Notes: generated by a model not told the origin, from the sequence alone. Positions 24,249 to 32,534 are shown, numbered from the stretch's first letter. The stretch: DNA of 39,465 nt from Yoonia sp. (GCA_023955335.1 JAGSGF010000029.1:1-39465), one strand, 5' to 3'. Translations and numbers: made by a program.

Positions 24249-24785
24249 CTAGTCGTCATCATCGTCGTCATCATCGTCATCATCATCGTCGTCATCGTCG
24301 TCATCATCGTCGTCGTCATCGTCGTCGTCATCGTCATCGTCGTCGTCGCGGTCATCGTCGTCATCGCGGTCATCATCGCTGTCATCATCGTCGTCATCGC
24401 TGTCATCATCGTCGTCATCGCGGTCATCATCGCTGTCATCGCGGTCATCATCGTCGTCATCGCTGTTATCATCGCGGTCATCATCGTCCAGGAAGTCGTC
24501 CCTTCTTGTTCGGACACTTACCCCCGGTGTCGTATCTTCATCACCGTCAGCGGATTCAAATTCATCCTTCAGGAGCTCACCTGTGGTCGCATCATAGATC
24601 GCTTCAAATTTAACACCGTCGGCAAACGCTTCAATCTTAACTTGGTTCGGACTGTTTGTAACTTCAATCCTGTCATATCCTTGCGCTTGCAACTGAGGAA
24701 TAACTTGATCTGCGACAGATTGTGCATGCCCAACGTTTGCAATGAGCGCGAGCGCGGCTGTTGTGGAAAGTAAAAAGGTCTTCAT
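24249..24785 (-). CDS. Secreted PepSY-like protein with a poly-aspartate tail
   Basis: This 178-residue paralog of the neighbouring gene has a clear signal peptide (1-21, cleaved after GHA), a PepSY-like domain (22-78; QSVADQVIPQLQAQGYDRIEV and YDATTGELLKDEF) and a short linker with four Arg/Thr-rich residues. From about residue 96 it is nearly all Asp with scattered Arg and Ser, and it ends with 32 consecutive Asp residues before TAG. The head is related to PepSY domains that act as chaperones or inhibitors of secreted proteins; the tail function is unknown, with Ca2+ or other metal binding the obvious guess. ATG 24785 has AGGAG nine bases upstream and is preferred to an upstream start at 24809. 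Confidence 0.88.
   Translation of the reverse strand: MKTFLLSTTAALALIANVGHAQSVADQVIPQLQAQGYDRIEVTNSPNQVKIEAFADGVKFEAIYDATTGELLKDEFESADGDEDTTPGVSVRTRRDDFLDDDDRDDNSDDDDDDRDDSDDDRDDDDDDSDDDDDDSDDDRDDDDDRDDDDDDDDDDDDDDDDDDDDDDDDDDDDDDDD
24252..24486. repeat. Trinucleotide-rich Asp-codon tract
   Basis: The plus strand is an almost unbroken mixture of GTC and ATC triplets with occasional GCG and GCT, which on the minus strand are Asp codons (GAC and GAT) with rare Arg and Ser. The last 96 bases before the stop codon (24252-24347) are 32 Asp codons. Both codons are used irregularly, so this is not a pure microsatellite, but slippage should be frequent. Confidence 0.9.
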
Positions 24786-24957
24786 TTCGTTTCTCCTGGT
24801 CAAATGCAAAAAAGCACACGAAGCGCTTCATGTCCGACAAGACAAGCATCTTCGCTGATCTCCATTAATAGAGAAAAGGTTGATATTTAGGTACATAAAC
24901 AAAAGTTTATGGCCTGAACACCAGCTAAGCACGCCTCGCAGCCCCCCATCACCATAC

Positions 24958-24989
24958 CAAAAGGGGCGCCCCAACCGGAGCGCCCTTTT
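24958..24989. terminator. Terminator after the purine permease gene
   Basis: A GC-rich stem (GGGCGC at 24964-24969, GCGCCC at 24980-24985) is flanked by A and T runs on the two sides, giving an intrinsic terminator that can read in either direction. It lies about 70 bases after the stop of the NCS2 gene on the minus strand. The remaining space to the poly-Asp gene holds no recognisable gene. Confidence 0.75.
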
Positions 24990-25056
24990 GTTGTGTCTGT
25001 TGTTAAGCTTGGCCGCTCAGCAAGCCTTTGCTGTGGCCAAACCCGTCGATCAAACG

Positions 25057-26427
25057 TTACTTCGTTTCTTCATCCGACAGAGACTCCGGCAGAGCAAGGT
25101 TCAGAACGATTGCAATGAACGCTGCAGGAAGCAGGCCGGACGTCAAAAGGATCTTGGCTGTGTTGCCCAAGAATGCCATCGCATCAGGAACTTGCTGCAG
25201 GCCAAGTCCAACGGACAAAGCTGTTGCAAAGATCACCATGTTACGGCTGTTCCATTTCACGTCAGACAGCATTGATGCGCCTGCGGCGGCAACCATACCG
25301 AACATCACGATCACGCCGCCACCCAGAACTTGGATAGGCACTGTGTTGATGATTGCGCCCACTTTGGGGATCAAGCCACACAGGATCAAGAAGAGTGCAC
25401 CAATGGTAACAACGTGACGGGACATAACGCCAGTCATCGCGATCAGGCCGACGTTTTGGCTGAATGAGGTGTTTGGCAAGCTGCCGAATACACCCGCCAA
25501 AGCGGTCCCGAACCCGTCAGCATATGTTGCACCGGTGATTTCTTCATCTGTTGCTTCACGGCCAGCGCCACCTTTGGTGATACCGGAAACGTCGCCAACA
25601 GTTTCAATCGCCGAGATGAACGCCATCAGACACATGCCAATGATGATCGCCCAGTTGATTTCAAAGCCGAACTTGAACGGGCTCGGAAGCTGGAACCAAC
25701 CTGCATTGCCAACACCGTTAAAGCTGACATCACCCATGAAATAGGCCACGATGTAGCCGACGATGAGACCAAGCAGAACAGCAGAAACAGAAAGCAAACC
25801 ACGCGTAAAGAACTTTAGACCCAAGGTCACAAAGATCACAACACCAGCTTGGAACCAGTTAGATGCACCACCCCAAGTTGGCTTGCCGCGGTTAAAGTCA
25901 CCTGCACCACCAGCTGCATATTCGATGCCAACCTTGATCAGTGCAAGACCGATCATCAGAACGATCAGACCCGTCACCAGCGGTGGCAAAGCAAACCGAA
26001 TTCGACCAACGAACATACCCAAGAACGCATGGAACAGGCCGCCGATGATAACGCCAGTCATCAGACCAGCAAGACCAGCGGTACCTGCACCAATCATGGC
26101 AGGGATCATTACAGGCAAGAATGCAAATGATGTACCTTGAACGATTGGAAGCTTGGCGCCAACACGGCCGATCCCGATCGTCTGGATCAATGTCGCAACA
26201 CCCGCAAATAGCATGGCCATCTGAATGAGATAGATTAGCGTTGGAATATCAGCACCCGGTGCGCCAAAGCCAAAGCCAGCAACGCCCGCGATGATGATCG
26301 CAGGTGTGACGTTGGATACGAACATTGCCAGCACGTGCTGGATGCCCAGTGGAATAGCTTTTGCAAGCGCCGGTGTGTAATTGGGATCTCGGAGCTGCTC
26401 CGGTGTCCCAATGGATGAATCTGTCAT
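25057..26427 (-). CDS. NCS2 family purine (xanthine/urate) permease
   Basis: The 456-residue protein has 12-14 membrane segments and the NCS2 signature SQNVGLIAMTGVMSR (about 325-339) that carries the conserved Asn-x-Gly and Thr-Gly. Other family marks are QHVLAMFVSNVTPAIIIAG at about 25-43 and EGT-type glutamate in AIETVGDVSG (about 274-283). NCS2 proteins import xanthine, urate or uracil with H+ or Na+. Because it ends an operon with allantoinase-UraD and ureidoglycolate lyase, urate or xanthine is the probable substrate. ATG 26427 has AGGGAAG about seven bases upstream; the frame extends upstream to 26577 over AllA and is not used. Confidence 0.92.
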   Translation of the reverse strand: MTDSSIGTPEQLRDPNYTPALAKAIPLGIQHVLAMFVSNVTPAIIIAGVAGFGFGAPGADIPTLIYLIQMAMLFAGVATLIQTIGIGRVGAKLPIVQGTSFAFLPVMIPAMIGAGTAGLAGLMTGVIIGGLFHAFLGMFVGRIRFALPPLVTGLIVLMIGLALIKVGIEYAAGGAGDFNRGKPTWGGASNWFQAGVVIFVTLGLKFFTRGLLSVSAVLLGLIVGYIVAYFMGDVSFNGVGNAGWFQLPSPFKFGFEINWAIIIGMCLMAFISAIETVGDVSGITKGGAGREATDEEITGATYADGFGTALAGVFGSLPNTSFSQNVGLIAMTGVMSRHVVTIGALFLILCGLIPKVGAIINTVPIQVLGGGVIVMFGMVAAAGASMLSDVKWNSRNMVIFATALSVGLGLQQVPDAMAFLGNTAKILLTSGLLPAAFIAIVLNLALPESLSDEETK

Positions 26428-26443
26428 AGTTGTCTTCCCTCTG

Positions 26444-26962
26444 TTATTTACCCATGTCAGTCGTTGCGCTGACATTTTCGGCGGTTGTTGTAATGGTGTA
26501 TGCGGTGTCGAACCAATGTTCTTGAAGGTTCGGACCTTCCCCGATCCGGTCCACGACCGTAAACATACCGGGTGCATGCAACGGCGTCAGAACGCCGTGC
26601 CATGTATTGCGGTGATAATTGACCCCCTGCCCTGCCGTTGTGACGAACGCACGCGGCTGGCCCGGCTTGCCATTGTCGTCGGGTGCGACAACAACAACAA
26701 ACGGGTCCATCGACATTGGGATGAACGCTTGGCTCCCCTTGGGGTGCCGTTCCATCATATCCAGCAGAATCGGAAAGCTGCGCGCCTTAGCCTTAAACAA
26801 GCTGATGCCGGCTTTCCCTTCTGCAAAATCTAGCGTCGCGCGGTCGTGGTAGCGCCCGCACATGCCCTGATTGATCCTTTTGTCCGGCGCACCAGTCACA
26901 TCCAACACATCCCCGAACGGGGCAAATGCGGCATGTGTCAATGGCTCGATGATCAAGATCAT
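26444..26962 (-). CDS. allA: Ureidoglycolate lyase AllA
   Basis: This 172-residue cupin-fold enzyme splits ureidoglycolate into glyoxylate and urea. Family marks are the N-terminal EPLTHAAFAPFGDVLDV, the central block MERHPKGSQAFIPM (about 69-82) and YHRNTWHGVLTPL (about 116-128), which hold the active-site histidines. The start codon overlaps the PuuE-UraD stop as ATGA (26959-26962), so translation is coupled. The glyoxylate product is the substrate of the bhc cycle encoded about 3.4 kb away. Allantoicase, which would make ureidoglycolate, is not in the window. The NCS2 gene starts 16 bases downstream. Confidence 0.93.
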   Translation of the reverse strand: MILIIEPLTHAAFAPFGDVLDVTGAPDKRINQGMCGRYHDRATLDFAEGKAGISLFKAKARSFPILLDMMERHPKGSQAFIPMSMDPFVVVVAPDDNGKPGQPRAFVTTAGQGVNYHRNTWHGVLTPLHAPGMFTVVDRIGEGPNLQEHWFDTAYTITTTAENVSATTDMGK

Positions 26963-28371
26963 TCGGCAAACTTCTCGATTAAGCGTAGCTCTGCGATGCG
27001 TTCCACCTGACGGCAGGCCTCGGCAAATTCAGTGTCGCAGTCGTTGTCGATACGGCGTTGGAATGCCGCAATAATCGACGCCTTGGTGTTATCGCGCACT
27101 GCAATGATGAACGGGAACCCATACTTGGCCGTGTAGGTGTCGTTCATCTTGGTCAGCTGGGCACGTTCTGCATCTGTCAAAGAATCCAACCCAACGGACG
27201 CTTGCTCTGCAGTGGATTCTGCGGTCAAACGGTTTGCTGCGGCCAGCTTACCCGCCAGATCAGGGTGTGCAGTCAGAACGCCAAGGCGCTGCATTTCAGT
27301 CGCTGTGCGGAAAATACGGGCCAACGCATTATGAACGCCAGCAGCATTGTTATGAGTTGGACCCAGTTCCAGCGCGTGCGCGCCTGATGCGATCCAAGGG
27401 CTATGCTCAAAAATCCCGCCGAACTCAGCGACAAATGTGTCGCGGTCCATGTCAGAAGGCTGTAGCGTCGTCACGGGTGGATGCTCCTGTGCCCAATGAT
27501 CGGCAATTTGTTCACGCGTGGCGAACCAAACATCATCATGCGACTTGAAATACGCGATCGCGCGGCGCAAGGCCGCAGCACGCCCTGGACGGCCAATGAT
27601 CCGACAATGCAGACCAATTGATAGGATTTTAGGCTGACCGGCGCGTCCTTCAGCGTAAAGTTCATCAAAGCTGTCCTTGAGATAACTTTCGAACTGCGCG
27701 CCGTTGGTGAACCCCGCCTGAATACCAAAGCGCATGTCGTTGCAGTCCATCGTATAGGGCACGATCAACTGATCGGAATTGCCAAAGCGGGTCCAATACG
27801 GCAGGTCATCGCTATAACTATCTGCAACATAAGCGAACTGGTTTGTCTCTGCGGCAAGGCGGACCGTGTTGTTGGAACAGCGACCCGTATACCAGCCGCG
27901 TGGCGCCGTACCGACGACTTCGGTGTGCAGACGAATGGCCTCTGCGATCTGGGCGCGCTCTTGGTCCTCGGGCATGTCTTTGTGTTCGACCCACTTGAGA
28001 CCGTGGCTGGCGATTTCCCACCCTGACGCCTTCATCGCGGCAACCTGGCTAGGCGCACGGGCCAAAGCAGACGCCACACCGTAAACCGTTAACGGCACAT
28101 CACCGAGCATCCGGTGCACACGCCAAAACCCGGCGCGCGCGCCATATTCGTAAAGCGATTCCATATTATAGTGCCGCATACCGGGCCACGGCTGCGCGCC
28201 TGTGATCTCGGACAAAAACGCCTCGGACGCGGCGTCACCGTGTAACACGTTGTTTTCGCCACCTTCTTCGTAGTTCAGTACGATTTGCACAGCAATTTTG
28301 GCACCATTGGGCCAATTGGCCGCTGGTGGGTTTGCTCCGTATCCGGTCATGTCACGAGGGTAACGGGTCAC
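26959..28371 (-). CDS. Fused allantoinase PuuE and OHCU decarboxylase UraD
   Basis: One 470-residue protein joins two purine enzymes. Residues 1-299 are a PuuE-type allantoinase of the polysaccharide deacetylase family (LNYEEGGENNVLHGD, 32-46; ASHGLKWVEH, 121-130; HCRIIGRPGR, 255-264). Residues about 305-470 are OHCU decarboxylase (FEHSPWIA, 321-328; HPDLAGK; FPFIIAVRDNTK). It makes allantoin stereospecifically by decarboxylation and then opens it to allantoate. The substrates are consecutive, so channelling is plausible. The start is a GTG at 28371 with AAGGAA six bases upstream. Other family members are separate proteins. It overlaps AllA by four bases. Confidence 0.92.
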   Translation of the reverse strand: MTRYPRDMTGYGANPPAANWPNGAKIAVQIVLNYEEGGENNVLHGDAASEAFLSEITGAQPWPGMRHYNMESLYEYGARAGFWRVHRMLGDVPLTVYGVASALARAPSQVAAMKASGWEIASHGLKWVEHKDMPEDQERAQIAEAIRLHTEVVGTAPRGWYTGRCSNNTVRLAAETNQFAYVADSYSDDLPYWTRFGNSDQLIVPYTMDCNDMRFGIQAGFTNGAQFESYLKDSFDELYAEGRAGQPKILSIGLHCRIIGRPGRAAALRRAIAYFKSHDDVWFATREQIADHWAQEHPPVTTLQPSDMDRDTFVAEFGGIFEHSPWIASGAHALELGPTHNNAAGVHNALARIFRTATEMQRLGVLTAHPDLAGKLAAANRLTAESTAEQASVGLDSLTDAERAQLTKMNDTYTAKYGFPFIIAVRDNTKASIIAAFQRRIDNDCDTEFAEACRQVERIAELRLIEKFAE

Positions 28372-28392
28372 ATGCGCTTCCTTATAAAAGTT

Positions 28393-28419
28393 AGCCAGTT
28401 GTAAACCAAAACAATGGCT
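28393..28419. promoter_or_regulatory. Imperfect palindrome upstream of the purine operon
   Basis: AGCCAGTTGT (28393-28402) and ACAATGGCT (28411-28419) are inverted copies that differ by a single inserted base, separated by AAACCAAA. They lie 22 bases upstream of the PuuE-UraD start and 71 bases after the end of the LysR gene. This is a candidate operator for the purine genes. Confidence 0.4.
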
Positions 28420-28489
28420 GGCGCTTTCAAAAAAAATGCGAAGGAGTCTATTGCAGGATGCCTTTCAGCCAGAGCACGTATCGCAGGGC

Positions 28490-29410
28490 CTAGAGTGCGA
28501 TTGACGTGTCGTTGACCGCATCTGCGATCCGTTCGATGATGTATTCCATGAACAGACGTGTTTTGGGGTCCTGGCGTTTACGGTGGGTAAACAGGCAGGC
28601 CATCTGGATAGGCTCGGGCGGGGTTTTGACTGCGACGGGGATCAGGCGGCCAGCTTTGATATGCTCGGATACCTCAAAGATCGGCTTCAGCGCGATCCCG
28701 TTCCCCGACAAGGCCCAATCGGTCAATACGTCTCCATCATCGGATTCGTAGCGGCCTGTAACACGGGCTTTTTGGGGGCCTGCCTCGGTCATCAACCGCC
28801 ACTGGAATTCTGTCGCGCCAGGAAACCGCAGATTGAGGCACTCATGGCGATCAGACACCAGCTCGTCGCCGTTTGCCGGATTGCCGTGCGCCTTGATGTA
28901 AGCGGGCGATGCACACAACACACGCGCCACATCTGCAATCTTGCGCATGCGCAGATTACTGTCTTCGGGCTTGCCTAAAAAGAACGCAAGATCAAGGCCC
29001 TCAGTCGTCAGGTCCACCTTGCGGTCAGTCAGACGCAACCGGATATTCACCTCTGGATAGGCGGCCAAAAACCCTGGAACCTCCGGGGCGATCAGACGGC
29101 GACCAACGCCCAAAGGGGCTGCCACATACAGTGATCCCTTGGGGTTTTCTGTGATGTTAACCACCTGCGCCTCAGCGTTCTCGACCGAGCCAAGTATCTC
29201 ACAGGCCCCGCCATAAAACGCTTTGCCCTGCTCTGTCGGGGTCAGGCTGCGGGTCGTGCGCTGGAACAACCGCACGCTCAAATGCATTTCCAACTGCGAT
29301 ATGCGCGACGATGTTACAGCGGGCGAAATGCGCAAATCACGCCCTGCGGCTGACATGCTGCCCAGCTCGTAGACGCGGACAAAGGTGCGGATGTTATCGA
29401 GGTATGACAT
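28490..29410 (-). CDS. LysR-family transcriptional regulator
   Basis: The 306-residue protein has the LysR winged helix (about 1-60; FVRVYELGSMSAAGRDLRISPAVTSSRISQLE) and a LysR substrate-binding domain (about 88-295; GSLYVAAPLGVGR begins it). The second half has the form of the CrgA/DmlR subgroup, including DGDVLTDWALSGNGIALKP. The ligand cannot be read. It is encoded 118 bases upstream of the purine operon and in the same direction, which suggests but does not prove that it controls that operon. No overlap or coupling is present. Confidence 0.9.
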   Translation of the reverse strand: MSYLDNIRTFVRVYELGSMSAAGRDLRISPAVTSSRISQLEMHLSVRLFQRTTRSLTPTEQGKAFYGGACEILGSVENAEAQVVNITENPKGSLYVAAPLGVGRRLIAPEVPGFLAAYPEVNIRLRLTDRKVDLTTEGLDLAFFLGKPEDSNLRMRKIADVARVLCASPAYIKAHGNPANGDELVSDRHECLNLRFPGATEFQWRLMTEAGPQKARVTGRYESDDGDVLTDWALSGNGIALKPIFEVSEHIKAGRLIPVAVKTPPEPIQMACLFTHRKRQDPKTRLFMEYIIERIADAVNDTSIAL

Positions 29411-29528
29411 TATATTGATTTTTTTGAGGCTGTTCGGTTATTCGGGATAATACCAGAATAATAGGCGGTCGCCTAGTGGAATGAAAATCAGACCCTAACG
29501 ACCATGCGAACGCCAGACCGGAGCCGTT

Positions 29529-30140
29529 CTATTGCGGGTCATCGCGCGTAAACAAAAAGCTGAAAGTTACCAATTCGGCTGGCAAGATGTCGACGTTCGC
29601 TGTCAGCTCAAGCGCATCCAACCCCTTGCGAAGCCCAAAATCTGCGACACCAACCGGAACTGGTGAAACGGTTGAAACGCTCACTGTCGTTTGGTTCACT
29701 TTCGTCACAATTACATCGGTAAGCCGTCTTTGGGTATGACCATGTAGCGTCAACGCAAATCGCAAAGGAAATGCAATGTGCTCGTCTTCGCGCAGCTGAT
29801 CATAGATGTTGGGCGCGACTTGCGCAGTGATCGTCGCTGTCGGAAAATTAAAGGTCTCAAAAAGCAAGAAACGCAATCGCACATTGCGCAGATCAACTTT
29901 CGTGTCGACTGAATCAAGCATAATATTGATGGTTGCCTGACCGTCTGCGGTGATCGCACCATCAAATTTCCGGAATCTATTGGTTTCGATCACAGAGCCA
30001 TTCTTGATTGTCTGAAAGCGCAAGGTGGATTGGTCCGACTGCAACACCCAATCGCTTTGCGTTTGCGCGAAGGCCGGGGATGGTGCTGTAAAATAGCAAA
30101 ACACAGATACAAAAAGAGCAACGGTCAAATGCAGGGTCAT
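29529..30140 (-). CDS. Periplasmic YceI-family protein
   Basis: This 203-residue protein has a signal peptide (about 1-25, ending PAFAQ) and a YceI-like lipocalin fold that binds isoprenoid or other long hydrophobic ligands. WVLQSDQSTLRFQTIKNGSVIETNRFRKFDG (31-61) and ITVKLTGHG-type strands (LRFALTLHGHTQRRL) mark the family. GGAGG lies seven bases before the ATG. The gene is divergent from the broken caspase-like gene and lies in a run of secreted proteins; any functional link is speculative. The 136-base divergent region holds a repeated TATCCAGTA (about 30174 and 30214). Confidence 0.85.
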   Translation of the reverse strand: MTLHLTVALFVSVFCYFTAPSPAFAQTQSDWVLQSDQSTLRFQTIKNGSVIETNRFRKFDGAITADGQATINIMLDSVDTKVDLRNVRLRFLLFETFNFPTATITAQVAPNIYDQLREDEHIAFPLRFALTLHGHTQRRLTDVIVTKVNQTTVSVSTVSPVPVGVADFGLRKGLDALELTANVDILPAELVTFSFLFTRDDPQ

Positions 30141-30276
30141 ATATCGGCCTCCAATGTGACCCGTTTTGGCGATATCCAGTACCTGTCGTTGCGATATTAG
30201 TTGTTGTCAGGTGTATCCAGTATGGATGGTGGTTGACTGGGCCATCGCGTCAACATGCCCGACTGAAAGGCCCCAA

Positions 30277-31701
30277 ATGCACCTAATTGAACGACTTGCA
30301 GCGGCTGTGATGGTATCCTTGATTTTGATGCAATCGGCGATCGCCGAGCCACGCATTGCATTAGTGACCGGTAATGGCGCTTACGATCAGGTTGGGGCGC
30401 TGGACAATCCTAGTAACGACGCTGCTCAAATCGCTGATGCGCTCGCTGAACTTAACTTTACAGTGACACTATTACGCGATGCGGATTTACCCAGTTTCCG
30501 GCGCACTGTCGCGCAGTTTGGCCGCGATTTGCGCAATGCGGGGCCAGAAACAACAGGACTGTTTTTCTATGCGGGCCACGCCGTCCAGAGTTTCGGAACC
30601 AATTACCTGTTGCCCACAGATACAGTTGTCACTGATGCGGCTGATCTTGACTTGGTTGCCGTCGAGGCTGGTGCGATCTTGCGCCAAATGTCTTCGGCCA
30701 AGAACCGCACCAATATGGTTATTCTTGACGCCTGCCGGAACAATCCATTTCAAGACCTGCCCGATTTTGACAGCAACGGATTGGCCGAGATGTAGGCCCC
30801 GACAGGTACGTTCTTGAGCTATGCCACAGAGCCGGGAAATGTCGCGTACGATGGCCTGGGTGCGAACAGCACGTTTACGACCGCATTGTTGGCGCAAATC
30901 GCAGCACCAGGAGAGCTGATCGAGCAGGTCTTTAAAAAAGTACGCGTCGAAGTTCTGGATCAAAGCGGTGGCCTGCAAACGCCATGGGACACGTCGTAAT
31001 TGACTACTGATTTCAGCTTTGCGCAAAAGGTTGCACTTGCGCCTGAAGTTTTGGCGCAAGAGCAGCTTTGGGAGACCGTTCGACAATCTGACGATCCAGT
31101 GCAGCTTATGCTGTTTTTGCGGGCTTATCCTGACAGCGATCGCGCCAAAGATGCCCGAGCGCTTTTGTCGGCCACTATGATTGCTGCGGCGGACGCCGAA
31201 GCTCCGACAGAAATTCAGCTGCCGGATGCCGAGGAAATCATGTCGTTTGAAAGCGCTGTATCTGTCGGCTCCGTTGAAAGCCTTGAATCCTATCTGATGA
31301 AATATTCAGATAACTACTACACCTCAGAGGTTCTGCAAAATCTGCTGGCGATCAAGAAAGATAGTGCACACCCCTTGAGCAACACGCTTGCAACGATGGA
31401 CTTGCAGGAGGGGGTGACTTTTGCCGGGTTGATCGAAAACGGGGCAGAGGAATTGATCGGATTTAGCATCTCCGAACTCATAAGCGGCTCGCCACTTTAC
31501 CCGCCGGTCCCAGACCTGCCAGAAACATATTGGAAAACTAAAAGTTGTAGTAATTGCCACCAATGGACCCGTGACGCGCTGTGCACACAGTCGCATGTTT
31601 ATGAAGGCCAGACCAATGATCGGTCGCTTGTAAAACAGCACCCCTACGGCGGATCATTCAAGCAAGTGTTGCGGTCTTGGGCGGCAGGGGGCTGTCAATA
31701 A
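30277..31701 (+). pseudogene. Caspase-like gene with CxxCH tail, interrupted by two in-frame stops
   Basis: One frame runs for 474 codons with TAG at codon 173 (30793-30795) and TAA at codon 241 (30997-30999). Reading through them gives a coherent secreted caspase-family protein: signal peptide 1-23, p20-like domain with YAGHAVQ (His101) and LDACRNNP (Cys153), then a middle region (YATEPGNVAYDG after the first stop), and a C-terminus with CSNCH at about 424-428. The last motif is a heme or metal type CxxCH. Each stop can come from a single base change (CAG to TAG; TCA to TAA). ATG 30277 has AAAGG upstream. A truncated caspase of 172 residues could still be made. Confidence 0.82.
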
Positions 31702-31722
31702 CCCACAGCCGTTCGCGCGTGT

Positions 31723-32166
31723 TTAATTTCGTGCCAAAGCGACAAATGTGCCCTCAGATACACCGCAACTCTCAACAAGCGCAGTCTTAAGGACTTCGGC
31801 GCGTTGTTGGCCAAGAACTACACCCAAGGCGGCATCACCCAACCCAAAGATTTCGAATTTTACGTTGCCCGAGAGAATCAGATCTTCGCAGAGGATTTCG
31901 AATTTTTCTGCTTCATGCCCAATTAGGGCTGCCGATCCGACTTCAAACATGAAGGGTGTATTGGCCGTTTCATTCATGAACACTTTCACAAATGCGCCAG
32001 CTTCACTCGGGATCGCGAGGTCAAGGCTGCGGGTCTTTTGTGCAGAAAATCTCTCTTTTATCTCATCAGCGGTCATGCTCGCTGCATCTTGTGCTATCGA
32101 TGAAATCGGTGCGCATGCCATAATTGCAGACACGACAAGTGTCGTTGTTTTGAGAAGAACGCTCAT
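31723..32166 (-). CDS. Small secreted OmpA-like protein
   Basis: The 147-residue protein has a signal peptide (about 1-25) and a C-terminal segment reminiscent of the OmpA peptidoglycan-binding domain: a beta-strand FEVGSAALIGHEAEKFEIL, then IFGLGDAALGVVLGQQRAEVLKTALVESCGV. The usual NxxLSxxRA helix is here VVLGQQRAEVL. Length is short for OmpA proteins, and the conserved GHTD motif is altered to GLGD, so murein binding is uncertain. It converges on the caspase-like gene with 21 bases between stops and has a long (about 450-base) upstream region before the cytochrome gene. Confidence 0.65.
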   Translation of the reverse strand: MSVLLKTTTLVVSAIMACAPISSIAQDAASMTADEIKERFSAQKTRSLDLAIPSEAGAFVKVFMNETANTPFMFEVGSAALIGHEAEKFEILCEDLILSGNVKFEIFGLGDAALGVVLGQQRAEVLKTALVESCGVSEGTFVALARN

Positions 32167-32534
32167 TGGGTCATTTCTTATTTCACCTGTGACCTTAATT
32201 CGTTGTTATCACCAAGTCGATTGCGCAAAGCCCGACATCTGGCAGGACAGTTTTCTGCGATCCACATTCGTGATTGTTTGAGTTTCGGCGCATTCCAGCA
32301 CCCCTAAACGGTTGCCAAGATCGGCTTTGGGCCAGAAGCAGTCATGTGTTCCCGATGTCCGGCAGTCAATAACGCAAGCGATCTGTGCGCGGGTCTGACC
32401 GCTGGCCCTGAAGGGGTCCGCTGGCGATACTCGTAGCAAGCACAGAGGCGGTTAAATTACGCGCAACGTCATACACGGAAAGAGCGAACCACGTGGGGCA
32501 TTCGACCCGATGACAGGACCGGTTCGTTATCGAT
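32167..32534. other. Intergenic stretch with a repeat-like segment
   Basis: No gene is convincing in this stretch. A 76-residue minus frame at 32209-32439 has no start context or family. The segment around 32321-32346 (TCGGCTTTGGGCCAGAAGCA on the plus strand) reads FWPKAD on the minus strand, which I recall as a common dispersed sequence in alphaproteobacterial intergenic regions. It is listed as a candidate repeat only. The FNR box follows at 32535. Confidence 0.35.

Noticed and set aside
23692-24486. CRISPR-like array in the repetitive region
   Set aside because: The repeats are contiguous with no unique spacers between them and lie within reading frames.
23649-24773. Long hydrophobic plus-strand frames (Val/Ile-rich) over the Asp-rich genes
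   Set aside because: They are the complement of Asp codon repeats (GTC and ATC on the plus strand), so they are forced by the repeat; the minus-strand proteins have signal peptides, PepSY-like domains and ribosome binding sites.
30277-30795. Treating the first 172 codons as a complete intact caspase gene
   Set aside because: The sequence after the TAG continues the same family in the same frame, so the short product is better explained by a nonsense change.
32209-32439. 76-residue minus frame beside the OmpA-like gene
   Set aside because: It has no start context and appears to be made of dispersed intergenic sequence.
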